From NCBI GenBank assembly GCA_019055375.1, contig JAHQIW010003666.1, positions 124,001-188,000 on the forward strand: a stretch of DNA of 64,000 bases. The letters run 5' to 3'. The position numbers were made by a program, and so were the translations under genes. This document shows, one piece after another, positions 21,910 to 36,500 of the stretch. Positions within the stretch are counted from its first letter, which is position 1. The number at the start of each line of letters is the position of its first letter. The notes under the pieces are model-generated. The model was not told where the DNA came from. It saw only the letters and a list, made by a program, of their open reading frames with translations, and did no database searches. Origin of the DNA: Parelaphostrongylus tenuis. Its lineage: Eukaryota > Nematoda > Chromadorea > Rhabditida > Metastrongylidae.

Positions 21910-24900
21910 ATGAGCAAAAAGGGATTGGGTCCTCTTGTTGAATGCTCAGAAGGAGTTGATGGAGTTGATCAAGACGTGACAGTTCGTGGTGGAAATCAAG
22001 GTGATTTGCATTTCTGTCTGGATTTTTTTCCGCTTCCTTTTTCACAAAACAGATTTTCTTATCAATTATCAGTTCTTTTCTAACCTTTTGCAAACGGCAG
22101 TTGGTCGGTTTTCGTAAGCCGCCCGCTATTTTAATTATTCAGCAAGGGTTTTTTTTCTTGTTGCAGAGAAAGCTTCTGAGTTTTTTTTTCAATTATTTTG
22201 ATGTTACATACCTTGGGGCGCCGTGGCCGAGTGATTGTGATGCTCGTCCCGGCGCGCGTGGAGTCGAGTTCCATCCTCATCCCTCTCGGGCAGTCAACAA
22301 CAGCGCCTTACGGAACGCAACAGCCAGGCCATCCTCGATATTGCAAGAGGGCTCGCTCAAACAGTATTCTACGATGTCAAGAATACAAAAAAAAAAAATA
22401 ATTGAGTGCTAGAAGTACTGGATTCCCCATGGAAAAAAAAACACACTGAATACGGATCAATAAAGTCTAAAAAACAGTCCATACCTTTCTCCACGTGCTC
22501 ATATTTTTTCGTCCATGTATAACCTTTATGAACGGAGGAAACCTCCAGTTTGAAATATAAGTTTCTTTTTGCTCGTACAGCTCAGTATGAAGAGCTTCTG
22601 GACAACCAGATCTAGCCTTGACATCGCCGGAAATTATGCTATCGAGTGAGTCTCAGCACAGACTAATAAGAAGCCGTCCTCGGACCCTTGCCACCGGGCA
22701 AACCATTTTGCGTGTGAAACTTGATTTTATTTTCCTTGCTACTGCGCAGTAATAAGGTTCTTTCAGAAACCAAGCACAGTGTTTGAATAAACGAAATTTG
22801 AGCCTTTGAATAACTTCTGGAATTCTTATAGGAAAATTCCGTGTAGTGAAAAAGATCTCTGAAAAGTTGAGGGTCGAAATGATCCTCACCGTCCACAGAG
22901 GTTATGTCAAATCGTTGCATGAGTTATGGCACTAGAGCAATAAACACCAAGTTTATCTAATCAGAAGTAATTAAAATTGTATGATTTTGATATCGGTCAA
23001 TTGCGCATACTCTTTTGAACGTTTTGCTACACAACTTGTCTGTACTTGCTTTAAGATGGAGCTGTCTTGGGAACAAATTTGCTAGTTACTTATGCGCGAA
23101 TGGCGTAGTAGGGGAAAAATGCTAGTGAAACGCCGCGCAAGATTAATGGAGTTTATGGCGATGGTACAGCTGCTGAAAGGATGACTAGGAAGTGATTTGC
23201 GAAGTTGAAAGCTGGAGAGAACAGTCTGGAGGATCAGTCGCGCTTGGGGCCGTTCACAGGAAGCTTCATTTGACCTGCTCACTGCTTCACTAGCGCTTTT
23301 CCCTACGCGCCATTTCCGAGTGACTAGCAGGCGATTTTGTTCCCACAACAGTTCCATCTTGAAGCAAGTATAGGCGATTTATATACCAAAATGAAAATGT
23401 TCACTAGAAAACACGTATTTATACGAGCCCAAAACCATGCAATTCAGTTGCTTCTATTTGATTAATTTGGGTTTATTGCTCAAATACCAAAACTTATGAA
23501 ACGACCCAACGGTCATTCGTTTTTGAAGGTTAGTATTACGTAAACAACTCAATATCTGGTTTACATCGCTTTTCATAAAGCCATATTTGATCATCTTATT
23601 CTCTTGGTTATCACAGGTTTTGCTGGATCACCTCCTAGGTTGCCTGTAGGCAAGCAGCAGTAAATGGTGAACGTCGAAAACGGAGTTCATAGTAATCTTG
23701 ATTAGGCCCGAGAAGGCTTTTCGTTCTCTATTTTTCTAATGGAATGTATGAATTGAAAGACGCAAACTTCTGGTCAGTACCATTTCACAATAATATGTAT
23801 CGTGAGATTTATGCTATCCCAGTCAATGTTACAGTCTAATGTAGAGATTATTGCGGTAGACTGTGAAGAGCTGTTGCTGTTGTCGATACTTCACCGACAT
23901 TGGAAAACGAAGTGTTCGAGAAGTTATTAGCATTCTTATTCTTATTGCAATACAGTTCTTGATGCTCGTAGTAGGAAGAAGGACGGGGTAGCCGAGTGGT
24001 TGTGATTCACGGCGCAGGGCTGAACCCCACACCTAACGCTCTCCGGCACTTAATGACAAGCTCATTATGGAACACCACATCTTGGCTATCCCTATCTTGC
24101 AAGGAGAAATGCTTAACCAGTATTGTACGACGTCAAGAAGAAGAAAAACAAACTGAGTACTAGAGGTCTTGGAATCGGCACAAAGGAAAAAACTGCTCTG
24201 TGAGACGGACTAAATAAAGTAAAAAAAAAATTCTCGTAGTAGTCAGAACTATTATAGATGGAGCATGATGGAAGAATACAGTAAGAAAAGAGTAGTGTGT
24301 CGTCGTAGGTTGACAATAGGTTTCTGTAGCGTTTTATACCTGCGCACTGTTTAAGACTTTTAGGTATTTCTCAGTACTTTTGCTGGTCGTTGTGTGGTGA
24401 CATAAGTTTTCAAACACTCGACCTCTGACGAGAGTCAAGCCCGCGTTTCATCTATGCGGGAAACGCGCGCTACCATTACACCACCGAGACCCTAGTTTTG
24501 TTCGATGTGATCACAATCGGCTATGTACGTCTTATAACAGGTTTTCCTTTAGTTTATGACTCTGCTTGAACTTAGTGCGCTCCACAAGTTACTCATTGGC
24601 AGTAGATTATCTTCAGCAGTCTAAGTAAAAGAAACAATGCCGAGATGTTCGCGATATGACACGGTAGTCTCTGAGCATCTAGTTAGGAAATTGAGGCAGT
24701 TGAAAGCGGTTTATAGATTATTCAGTGCCATTACTACAACGGTTCCTTGTGGTGTCTGTCACCACTTTTGTCTATGTCCCTGCAGTGCTGCTGCAGTATC
24801 AGTATTATATTTCTATTCACATCTCTACATATATCGGGTTGTCCTGTAATGCTTTAGCATGTTTTATTCAGTTTTTTGGTTCTTTCTGATTATAAGGGAT

Positions 24901-27900
24901 CAAATGAAAAACCGGCCTCCCTCGTTGGAGAAGTTTTCATAGAAGTGTTAGTGGTTATTCGAAAACTTAGATATCTGTCTATAGCCCCACATGGCGGGTT
25001 TTTATCAAAACGCTTTTGTAACGCTGGGAAATCCACACAAAACTATGTCTCAGACGCGCATATTTCTCGCGGCTCAGAGCTCTTTTTTGGACTATTACTA
25101 ATCATTCAATAGCGTAATTTTCTGATTTCATCGCTGTACCTATATCTTGAAAAGACTGTCTCTTTGCAATGCACCAGGTAAAATATGTTAAATTCTCATT
25201 TGCGACCAAGGGTGTCTTTGGCGAATTCATATGCGGCTGACTGAGGCAGTCATAGGCGTTGCCACGATGTCATAAGACCACTGCAAGGTCTATCGATCGA
25301 TGCGCCAGCCTACGTGGCTACTTCAGCTAGCCACACGTGAACTGCCAATGACCTCCTTGGTCGCTCATGTGAGTTCGACTTATTTTACTTGCTTTGTTAC
25401 ATAGAAACGTTCGTATCAGGATATAAGCTATTGCTGAAATGAGTTACCATTACGTTATCGAATGATTACTAATAGTCCAAAGAAAGAGCTATGTCCGACG
25501 GGAAATATGCACGTTTGCAACGCAAGAAATCTCCTCCTGTAGCAACGTCAAGAAAAAGCTTTTTCGAAAACCGACCACGCGGTGCTATAGCCTGAAGTCT
25601 CAGTTTTCGAACGGTTACTAACTCACACTCCTATGAAAAGTTCCTCTCCGGCGAATGAGATGGGTTTTTTTATTTGTTCCCTTTTAAATTAAAAAAATCC
25701 GTTCCTTTTTGATATTTCTAATCGTGTATTTGCCAAAAGGCTGTGATACGTTGACGTTGGAGAATGTTCTAGCAGCTTTATACAGATATTTGGATACGGC
25801 CGTAGTGATATTGCTGGCCATTTAAATGAAATGAGCTACCGCAAAAAAAGTGTCTCGATGGATACCTCGTACAAATGATCCGATCATCTCTTAATACGAA
25901 GTCGGCTCACAACGTGTTGGAGAAACTGGGCTGAACCACGATACCACATACTCTCTGTATCCCTGATATTGTTTCATCGGATCATCAGATCTTTCATGCC
26001 CTGAAGCAGCGTCTGCGGGTGAAACGGTTTGAAAATCACCATCCGCTCTGAAGTGACCTCATCGACTTCAATAATCGCCTGCCTCAATCTTTCTGAAAAG
26101 AAAAAAAAATTCAATCTTTAGCTAGCAAATGGTTGCAAAGTCATTGATAATAATGGCGACTATATTATTGATTGATTGATTTCGTTAATTAAATAACATA
26201 AGATTCAAGAAAAGTTTCGAAATGCGAAAGAAATCTTGATGCATCGCATTATTGCATGCATCTATCTATATATCATTTCCAGTTGATGCAAATGCATCGT
26301 CGAGTAAAGGATTGGTGCGTCCAGATGCACAAACGTCACGATCGTCTGAAGCAGTGTCGAACCGGCGAAAGAGGAAAGGATCTCGACTCAGTCTCACTAG
26401 TCTCTTCTCCGTCGCCTCATTCAGTGGTCAGGAAAAGCAAAACAGAGAGAGGTACTGTTAATTAGATAATGCAGCAAATTTTAAGTTCTTATGGATCACT
26501 TAGTGTGGAGACTGAAGACGTGGAAGGAATTTCAAAAGATTTCTGCGTTCTTATTACACCGATTTCTTCTACTTTTGACATTCTTTCTGCTTTTATGTTG
26601 TGATAATGTTACTGGCCTTCACATTTAATTTCACGTACATATGTGCATGTATTTTAATATGCACAGACGCGCATACATGCATGCATATACATATATATAT
26701 ATATATATATATATGCATATATAAATGTCCATGTACACGTATGTATGCATATGTATATACGTATGTACATATGTCTATGTATATGCATATCTATGTGTGT
26801 ATAAGCATGAATGTTTATGGACTGTTGATGCGCATTTATATGCATAGTGTGTACACGAGGTGTGATGGCCGAGTGGTTAGTTAGATTACGAGATGATCCA
26901 CCCCATTAGTATACCACGGCGTTCATGATGGAAACGAAATCCCTAAGCGAGTGATGAATGCTAGGAGACTAGCCGAATACTGGATTTAGTGGGATCAGCA
27001 CAACGAAATGTCTAATTAATTTGTATATAAGAAAATATGCACACGTAATATCATGTGGGTGGAATTATTTATTTATTTGGATGACTTTGAAGAATGGATT
27101 TGCATGGAGTCTATTAATACAGGCATGTAAATACATATGCGTATCTATAAATTATATAAATTTCTGTCTATATGAAGGCCCGGTTTTTTTTTTGATTTGT
27201 TGCCTTGAACGTCAATCCTGGATCACTAAACTTTAAGATGGAACTCATGCGTATAATTCTTTCTTTATACCTTGACTGTTACACGTTTGGCATAGTGGTT
27301 AGTGGTGCTCCACGACGCGCACATGATCGATCAGTTGATGTTTGTTCACTTGCTCAAAGGTTGTCAAGCCTTCCGTCTCTTCGAGGTTTGAATCGATACC
27401 GGACTTCTCTGGGAAGACAGGAGCACTTTTTTGATATTGACAGGCCACTGCGAATTATTGTGAAGATTACATGCGTTCAGTTGCCTCATACGATGCTTGA
27501 TGATGTCACATACATGGCAGATCCCTTAGAGATTGATCAGTGCCGACAACTGTACCTGTTATCCTTCCAATTTGACTGTCTCGCGCTTGTGGTCTAGATA
27601 TACTTCGACTGTTACGCACCATATCTATTTTATAGTTTACAGGAAGAACTGATTATTAGGTTATTATTAGGAATTATTGTTGTGGAGAGGGGGTTACCCG
27701 AGTGGTAGTGGTGCACGCTATCAAAAGGCAATGCGCTCATTCGGCTCTTTCCTTCATCACTCTCTTGCAGCTGCCTAGGAACACCCTAGCCTAGCTATCT
27801 TTAGGAACGTATTGAGATCTGCCCGACTAGTATTCTGCGACATTCACGATGAAGACGAATTCTTTGAGCAGCAGTCGAACAACGCGAAATGTTGGTTGAC

Positions 27901-30479
27901 CTTTGTCGAAGATGCATGCGAGGAAATGAATCGAATGATAAAGGTGCTGGGGTCCGCACAGTAAAAAATTGCGATGATGGGTTGTCCGAAGAAAATCGGG
28001 CTTTTTTTTTTGGAGAGAATAGAAGAGATGACTTTTAGGTAAAGATGTACAAAATTGTAAAACATTATTGTCCTAAATTAGTCTTCTCTTTCTGTAATTC
28101 TAGAATGAATCGCCCGCATTGAAATTCGACCGCAGTTAACATTTAGCGATGTTAAAAGCATCTTGCTTTCCTACTGGTGAGTCATGTTAAGTGGTCTCAT
28201 TTTATAAACTTCACGTTTTCAACTAGGTTACTTACATCAACTACAACCTAAATGAAGCATTCGATTGGAGCAACGACTTTTGTGCCTATTTTAGCCTATA
28301 TCTTCCGTGAAGCCCATTTTTGGGTTTTCATGAGGCAGTCGTTCTGCTTCTCAGTTCCGAAAAGAAAGAAGAGTAGAGTAAGTATTAGAAAAGAGAGCAG
28401 TTGATTGGCGCGTCTTAAACAAGGAAATCTACGTGGCGCACGTGCACCATAGGTTACGTAACGTACGTTATGGGCTTGGTGTTTGAAACGGTGTTATTAC
28501 CATAATGTAGATATTACTTCCTGACTATAGCATTGAAGCTGAAGAACTGAATGATAAGGAGCAACTTTTGTCTATATTTTCTTTTTTGTCTTGACTGTCT
28601 TTCAAGCCGATTATCTAATTTTGCATTGACTGTCATTCGCCGTATCTTATTTTGTGTTTTTACAGAGGGATTTTTCGGTAAAGAAATACAAAAGTGTATA
28701 AGTCACTTGCCCAAGCTGAAATTTCTCGTGCAATAATTCTCGAATGATTCATCACTACATAGGAATTCACTCACATTTAGCCTTCAATGCGATTGGAGGC
28801 GTTTTGTTTCACTGCTGATGAGTAATGTGAGCTAATGTTGTTTTATCAAATATAGATATTAATTGCGACCGATTGTGAGACATGACACGGTCAGCTGGAT
28901 CAATTGTACTTAGCGTTTGAAATGATATATCACTCATAATCGATAGCAGTTATTAGCTTAGTCACAACGTCAAGATTTAAGTGTCATAACCATCGTATCG
29001 TACCGTCGAATTTGGTGTCAATCTCTTTACGCTTTGAAAACTCATTTGAATAATTTCCGTCTTAGTTTTCTACAGGCGAAACCTTTTCATAAGTCAAGTT
29101 GCATCCTCAGTTACTAAACTAGTGTAAACTATCCACCACCGTCACTGATTCAACCGGATAGGGTTTTATTTAGACTAACTGAACTACCTGTTTGTATATT
29201 TGGCACGCTGACGCAGTGAATAGAGGTGTCCTGCAAGACACACGTTGACGTCGGTGCGCAATCCGGCACCTAAGGCTCACTAAAACTTTCATCTCTCCGG
29301 AATCGGTAGATTGAAGCCAGACGTTCATGAGTCGGTAAGCACCGCGAATCTTTTTAAGGACCAGATATGCATTGATTCACCCCTCAAACAATGCTACGTA
29401 TGGAGTTGATTGCATGGCGCATGCCTTAAGGACTAATTAACGTCAAGACGTCAAGAGCTTTATCCTTTATATCTCATGTATCCTTGACATATCCACAAGT
29501 TATTTTCTTGATTGGTTACAATGCTGTAGCAATATGCTCCGTGTCATACTTGCTTATTGTTGCGGATTGTCATATGACCCTGACCTTGTTTTTGTGTTGA
29601 TATTGATAAATAAAGCGATCCATTAAAGTGCAAATTAGTGCTTCTTATACTTTTTCCTCGCAGTATAGTTTCACAACCGCACTCATGGTGACAAATGAAC
29701 CACATTCATTCTGGTGCTACTAGCTAATTCATGATAGAATATTTATGACTTGTGTAATTAATAATATCCATTTATTTTTGTGTTTCAATTAGCCGAACTA
29801 TTAAGTTTAGCAGTATGACGGTTGATATGTGGTTAGAGCCTCTCTTGCTTCACATGCTGCCTTCGATAAGTTGCTCAATGTAGTCTTTTTTAGATGATAT
29901 ATTTTTGTGAAGGAATGATTTATTATAAACTTAAGCGTTTTTTTTTTTTTGAACGAAAAAGCCCATTGCTGTTTCATGCTGCACATAAATCTGCGATATT
30001 CTTTTATGGTTTAACATTCTGTGATTTGATAATCATTCTCGAATTGGTTATTCAATCTTCTCCGGAATTTTTCGATTGAATTTGAAATGATTGCGAAAAT
30101 TGTTGCACTTGGATGCACCAGTCAGTAAGCTTACAGACCAGAGCCATTGTTTTGCGAAATTCTGGCACTGGACAAGAAGTATCGAACGAAATCTCATTAA
30201 TTATCAGAGATCTCAATTAAGCATTATAACAAATTTTATAAGAACCTAATGAAGTTTCGAGACAACTCTCTCCAAAGCAATTGTCCTTCTTTGTGAAAAT
30301 CGTTGCTCGTTAAGCATGCCATGCAACTAAATCGATAAAGCTCTTGTCCAATGTTCGTCGTCATGACTTATCATACGTTCAATCCTATCTAATTTCCGAC
30401 CTTAACACTCTAATCGTTGTCATACGTCATCGGATTCTCGGATTCGCTTCCTTAGTTTTATGATACAATGCACTGTTAG

Positions 30480-30522
<43 letters not shown>

Positions 30523-33500
30523 TCACTCTAGATCGCGTCTTCAGTAAGGTTAACCCCTTTAACAGCCACATGTATAGGTTTCGGTGCAAGCAGTACAGTA
30601 ATTATGGCTCCAGGTCATTTTCGGACCTCCGTAACCCATTCTAAGCCTTTTGCTATTTTGTAGGTCGAAGAATGCGACAATGACCCCTAGAAATTAGTTC
30701 ACCGCGTCTTTACTAATTTCTGAGTACTTAGAAGCTCTGAAAAGCTCTCGGCGTTGATCAATTCCTGAGGGATGCGTCATGCATTCGTCTTCAATTTCTA
30801 ACTTCATTTAAGGTGATTAAACGCATATTTGCCCTTTACAATAACGCGCATTGGCCTTTCACTATACTGAGTCAATGCTGCTTACCCTCCCAGACAAGTC
30901 TGAGGCCATTCTGGAACCAATCAACTGACCCCGGCGAGATGGATAGCGTGGTGAGCCATGAGCGCGAGATCGGACCATTGACCTGGTGTGTGACATAGAG
31001 CACCTCTAACTACTCCTCCTCATGCGCTCTTCTGAAATCTCAATAAATGTTCATTTCAAATGATGTACAACCACGCAATCATTGGTTGCTGAGCCGACGA
31101 AAAGGACGTAAAGCCGAGTGGTTCTTCGTCATCATTGGTAATGTTTTGAAGCCATCTCGGTTTATCATTCTTTGTAGCTTCTTTGTCATGTTGACATTCC
31201 TATCAAAGTACACGTATATGAGACATTCAATAACTACGGACAAATAATTCTTCTTAATGACAATCCTTTTATCTATGCCGTTTCCAGAACTTATTTTTCT
31301 AGACACGCTTTAGGGATTGACGGGAATATATTTCGCTTGAATAATGTTCTATGTTATACAAAAAGTAGGGTGATTCAAAAGTCCGATCTTCTCTATCCCT
31401 CGACATGAGCAATGAAAAGTATTTTACGAAGTGTCCTTTTCTATAGATAAAACTTGCATGTTATTGCTTTTTTTTTCTATTTCGTTTGGACGATTTCCCT
31501 TTCGTCAGAGCCACGGACACTTAAACGGGGAAGTCACCGATGAATTATAACACACTTTAAAGTACTTTTTTGTTACTTTTTTTTTCCAAAACTTGCTATA
31601 GCACACTGGTGACCTCTCCCGTATAGGTCCTGAAAATGGCGAAGTGGTTGAGTCGTTAGAAAAGGAATTTGAAAGGTGGAATAGTAATCTCGTGCATGTT
31701 TTATCCAGGAAAAGGACAATTCGTAGGACACTAAAACAGTGCCCATATATTGTAGGTTCCAACGTTTCTCTTGCAATTACCAGTGTTCTCACGCATGTAT
31801 TTACAAAACACTTCCGAGATAAGTACTGAGTACTTTTAGCGATATTGAATGCACTCGTCGGATTTTCTGCTCAATTATGCGTAATAACGTGGAATACTCT
31901 AACTGGAGTTGTGTCTTTGACCTTTTGTGGGTGATGAGGGTTATTTTGGCTCTCAACTTCTCAGGGGTCTTGTTTGGCTAGATCAAATTTGTTTGCTGCA
32001 ATTTGAGTAGTTGTTCGAAAGCTTTAATCTCAGCGATTACGGCACTATGTTTGGTTTGCGAAAAGCCTTCTTACTGTGCGCTGTAGCAACGAAGATAAAA
32101 TCATGTTGCACTTTTGGAGTGCAATGTTTGCACGGCTAGGTCTCTGGATAGCTTTTTCTTGAGTTATACTAATACTCATTCGTTAGCACAGATCTCGACG
32201 TCTCCGACATTTTGATTTTTGAAGACTTTATAGTGCGCTGTAGGAGCGAAAAGAAAACGTTTCACTCTTGGAATTTTCTCGCATATAACAAATGAATATG
32301 CAGAAAAGTAGAGAACGTGTAGAAAAATTATGTAGTACAAGATTAATATGGGACTCTGAAGTTTTTCGCAAAACGAACTAAGAAGCCGTACTGAAAAACG
32401 AAAATCACACGCCGCTTGCCGAAATTGAATAACTGCCGTCTGCAAAGGATTTACTGATTTTACTGTCCAGAAAGCTCTAGCTGTCCATCTAGTCCATGGT
32501 AACTTCTGTTCCAATTGATTTGAGGATCCTATTTATTTGGTGAGATTTTGAATGGCCCGTCTTCACGGGTAGTGTGACAGCACAATTTTCAACGTAATTA
32601 TCATTCTTTTCCCTATCGCGCAACCATCGTCAGTGGCAGTGGTGCTGTGTTTCGAGCTTGCTGACCTTTGTAGGGCACCATTACGTATTCCTAAAATCGT
32701 TTCCATCTGCCACGAACACGTCTGCCCATGGTTTGGGTGGGTCGTCCAAGGAGGCGCTTGCATTCCCATGAAGTCCACTCCACTGTACTCTATTCCATCT
32801 GTTGTCTGTTCCTGTTATGTCTCCAGTTCATCCGTGTTTCACCATCGATATTTGTTCTTCTAGATCACGAGGATGAGATATGTTTTGAAGGTGTGCATAC
32901 GCACATATTCACATTGATTGAAGTTGATAGAACCCCTATCTTCTGCTCTAGTGGTACTTGGTTATTGAATTTCCATAACCTCGACTTCGTCATGGTAAGA
33001 CGTTAACCAAGAATTCTTAACATTGGCGTTGGGCCACTGCGAACGATGCTGTTTGCGGTTGCTTTACCGCAGTTGTCCCAGTATTATATTGTAGCATATC
33101 TAATATACATAACACCGAACTCTTTCCCTGTCATATCTTATGTGTAATATACTTGAGCAACTTGTATGTACTAATGCTTAGAACGTTGATCCCTTGTATT
33201 GATATCAATACATGCTCCTCTCGATCGTTTCTTTTTGCTACAAAGAATCTTATCCATACTTCACATATACAGTCACTAAGTAGCTTGTTCAATATAGATC
33301 TTATATTAGGCATGATTTATAAAAGCTACTTTCTTTACCACTTTTATTTTGAAAAAAAAAATCTACAGGCCAATGTATACTTCTGTTTGAATCCTTTGGC
33401 ATCTACTTGCATTTCTGCACTGCTTACATAGGGGAATTGGCATATCATATCGTTAACTTAACACTTTGCAATAGTGGTATTATATTGTGATCGCATGTTG

Positions 33501-36500
33501 CGGAGTGGTTAGAGTTGCTCTGCGTTGCATACAAGGTTAGTAGTTCAATCTCGCGCCGCTCACGGCTCACCAAGCCATCCATCTTTCTGGGATCGGTAAA
33601 CTGGTATCAGACTTCTCTGAGAGGATAAGCAGCACTGACTCGATACAGCCATAGGCCTCCACGAGTTATTGTAAAGGCTACATATGCATTCAATTGAAGC
33701 ATCCTAACACGAAACTAAAAATTGAAGCCACTTCATGGCGCATCCCTCAGGGATTGATCAACGCCGAGTTCTTTCTATGATGTCATAACTAGAAATCCAA
33801 CAATGTTGAGTGACATGTAGAACTTTGTAACTCGGACGGAAATCGAACCCGGATCTCGCTCTTGCCCGGAACGCATACGAACCTATTGCTTTACCGAGGC
33901 CCACATAATCTTTGTAATAATCATCAATATCTAAAGTGCATCTTTGAAATAACTGCAATTCTAGTCTGCTATGCTCACAGACCTTTACTGCTGTTGTAAT
34001 TAGTTTGCTTAGAAAGCAGAAACATTCATATTTCATTTATCGTTTCAGAACTAACATTCTATTGAGTCTTTGAACTTTACAATCAATAAACTGAGTACTC
34101 TCTCACTTTGCATAGACCAATCAATAAGTGTGGATTGATCTCGATCTTGTTTCATCCGTTATGTGTTGTATTCCCAGTCAGGTGGATGTGAGCAGCAGCA
34201 ACCTTCCAAATTTCTTTCTTGTCATCACTGAAACGTCCGGAGATCGGATCCAGAAATAGAATATGCGGTTCGGTAGTTCCTCGGCCGTGGCAGTTTAACA
34301 ATTCTTATCTAATGGCACAGACAAATGGATCTTTCAACCTCTTCAACAGTTGCTGTTTCATGACTCATACCTCTGTTGTCCTTGTCAGCTGATTTCTTTT
34401 ACAGTAACTTCCAAATGTTGGCCATAAGCTTCTTAGGAAAATGTGTTAACTTTATAGGAGCGCGTGTGGCGCAGTGAATAGAGGTGCTCTATGACAAACA
34501 CTTGGTCAATCAATTAATGGCCAATGGTTCGATTCCGCGCCTGAGCGCGCCCTCACCGATTTTTCTTTCCCTCTGGGATCGCTGAATTAGTATCACACTT
34601 GTCTGGGAGGATAGCAGCACTGAGTTGATACATCGGAAAGTCATACTAAGTCATTATAAGCACTATGTGTGGCATAATGTCTCCGCAAACGATGCCTCGT
34701 AAAGTCGAATGCGACACCCATCCCTCAGGAATTGATCAACGCTGAGAGCTTTATCATTTGATCCTTTTTTTTACTCTATGCATTTGAGCAGGAGTGGTCT
34801 TTAGTTTTTTTATTTTACACAATCTCTTATGCGGGTCCCAGTACCTCTACTATTCGACTCATTTCCTAGCATTTATCCTTCAGAATGGTCTTTTAAAACA
34901 TTTCGCGTGTTGTTCCAGCAACTAGTTGTGAATCGCGCCTTTATGATTGCCGGAGAATATTGGTCAGTCAGATATCCTTGCAATGTCGAGAATAGTCATG
35001 CTAAGGTGTTCTCGGGCGATCGTTAGGCGAGTGTTAGAGGAGGAGAGCGAACCACTGTCATGAGGTTACTACAATTCTCGTCACGCACTGTGTACATCGC
35101 CATGTGTTTTAGTTACCATCATTGTCTTTGTTCTTATCCTCCGGTACCCTTTAGATGTTTTTATCGGAAGATAACATATTTGATTCCATTAGTTCACTCT
35201 AAATGAACACTCGATCGAAAATGAAACTCAACCAGTCTTCTACCGACATGATTTATGCCTACACTATTCAGTTTTCGATCAGCAATTGATTTCTATCTCA
35301 TTTCTAGTCTGTAATATTTTATAACCGTCGTTAAGACTCAGCAGATATAGAGAGCAGAAGAAAAAGAAACATTCAATGTATTTTGTATATTTACCAGAAG
35401 GAACGAATGTGGCTCAGTGGTTAGAATGCTCTGCATCGCACACAAGGTCAATGGTTCGATCTCGCGCCCACGACCACCAAGCCTTTAATTCCTCCGGGGT
35501 CGGTAAATTAGTACCAGGCTGGCCGCGCACTTGTCCGGGAGGCTAGGCAGCACTGACTCAAAACGGTAGTAGACCACCGCGAGTCATTGTAAAATCCACA
35601 TATGCATTCGATCACCTTAGACGAAGTTAAAAATTGAAGACGAATGCATGACGCATCCCTCAGGAATTGATCAACGCCGAGATCTTTATCCTTTGTCTTC
35701 CAGAACCTTATCATATGGGTGATAGCGTTGTGGTTGGTTGATGAACAAATTTTCTCTCATAAGAATATCTCCATCTCATCTTTCGTGAGAATCGGCTGCC
35801 TCAGAAGCGCACAGTAAGGTGAATGCAATTACCATTCAGGCCTCGCTCTGGTTGGTCGTGTGAGGAATCAACGGTAGCAATGTCTAGTGCTTCCACCACC
35901 GATCTCCACTCTAATGAGAGTGGAAGTATTGGACCTAATCGCAGGTATGCATTTAACAAGCTATTAAAAAAAGATTGAAATGTTTCGTTGAAAATTCGAG
36001 CCCTGATGAAACTTCAATGGGCCGAGAATTATTCACGACGGAATAATGCTATTTTGATTGAGCGCCTCGACAACGGCTTCACGAGCGCAGTGGTCGCTCT
36101 CTAGCTATTGCAAATTGAAGTGTACACAGTATGAAGGCCTGTAGATTCTTTTCACAACATCGGTCAAACTCGTCAAACTCAACATGCGAAAGAAGATTCG
36201 CCGATGTCTTAGCGAGAGAGAACAGAAATAGGAAGAGGGGCTCAGTGCTCTGCAACATCAATTCGCCGTGTATCTTCTAGATTGCGGACAATAAAGAATC
36301 AGTAACTCAGTTGAAACACAAACTCTGAGCGCGCGATTGTATACCGTTGCTGTCTAAGATTTCTTAGGATTTGATCTTATCGAATTCAGCGGAGCTGAGA
36401 ACAAGAGAGGTCCTGTCGAGTAGGATGCATTGGTAACACATAAATTTCGTCCCAGCCCCTTTTAAAACCATCTTAATCACTCTAGTGGTAAATGCAATTC

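Noticed and set aside
21821..22093. 90-codon minus-strand ORF
   Set aside because: It overlaps exon 1 of the plus-strand RNF19-type gene, has no family match and no splice context.
24637..24849. Cys-rich ORF ([12 protein letters not shown]) considered as the missing RING1 exon
   Set aside because: Wrong position (intron 1), wrong ligand spacing and no flanking splice phase match.
26600..26884. 94-codon ORF and its antisense partner rich in Tyr, Ile and Met
   Set aside because: Both are read from a TA/TATG microsatellite.
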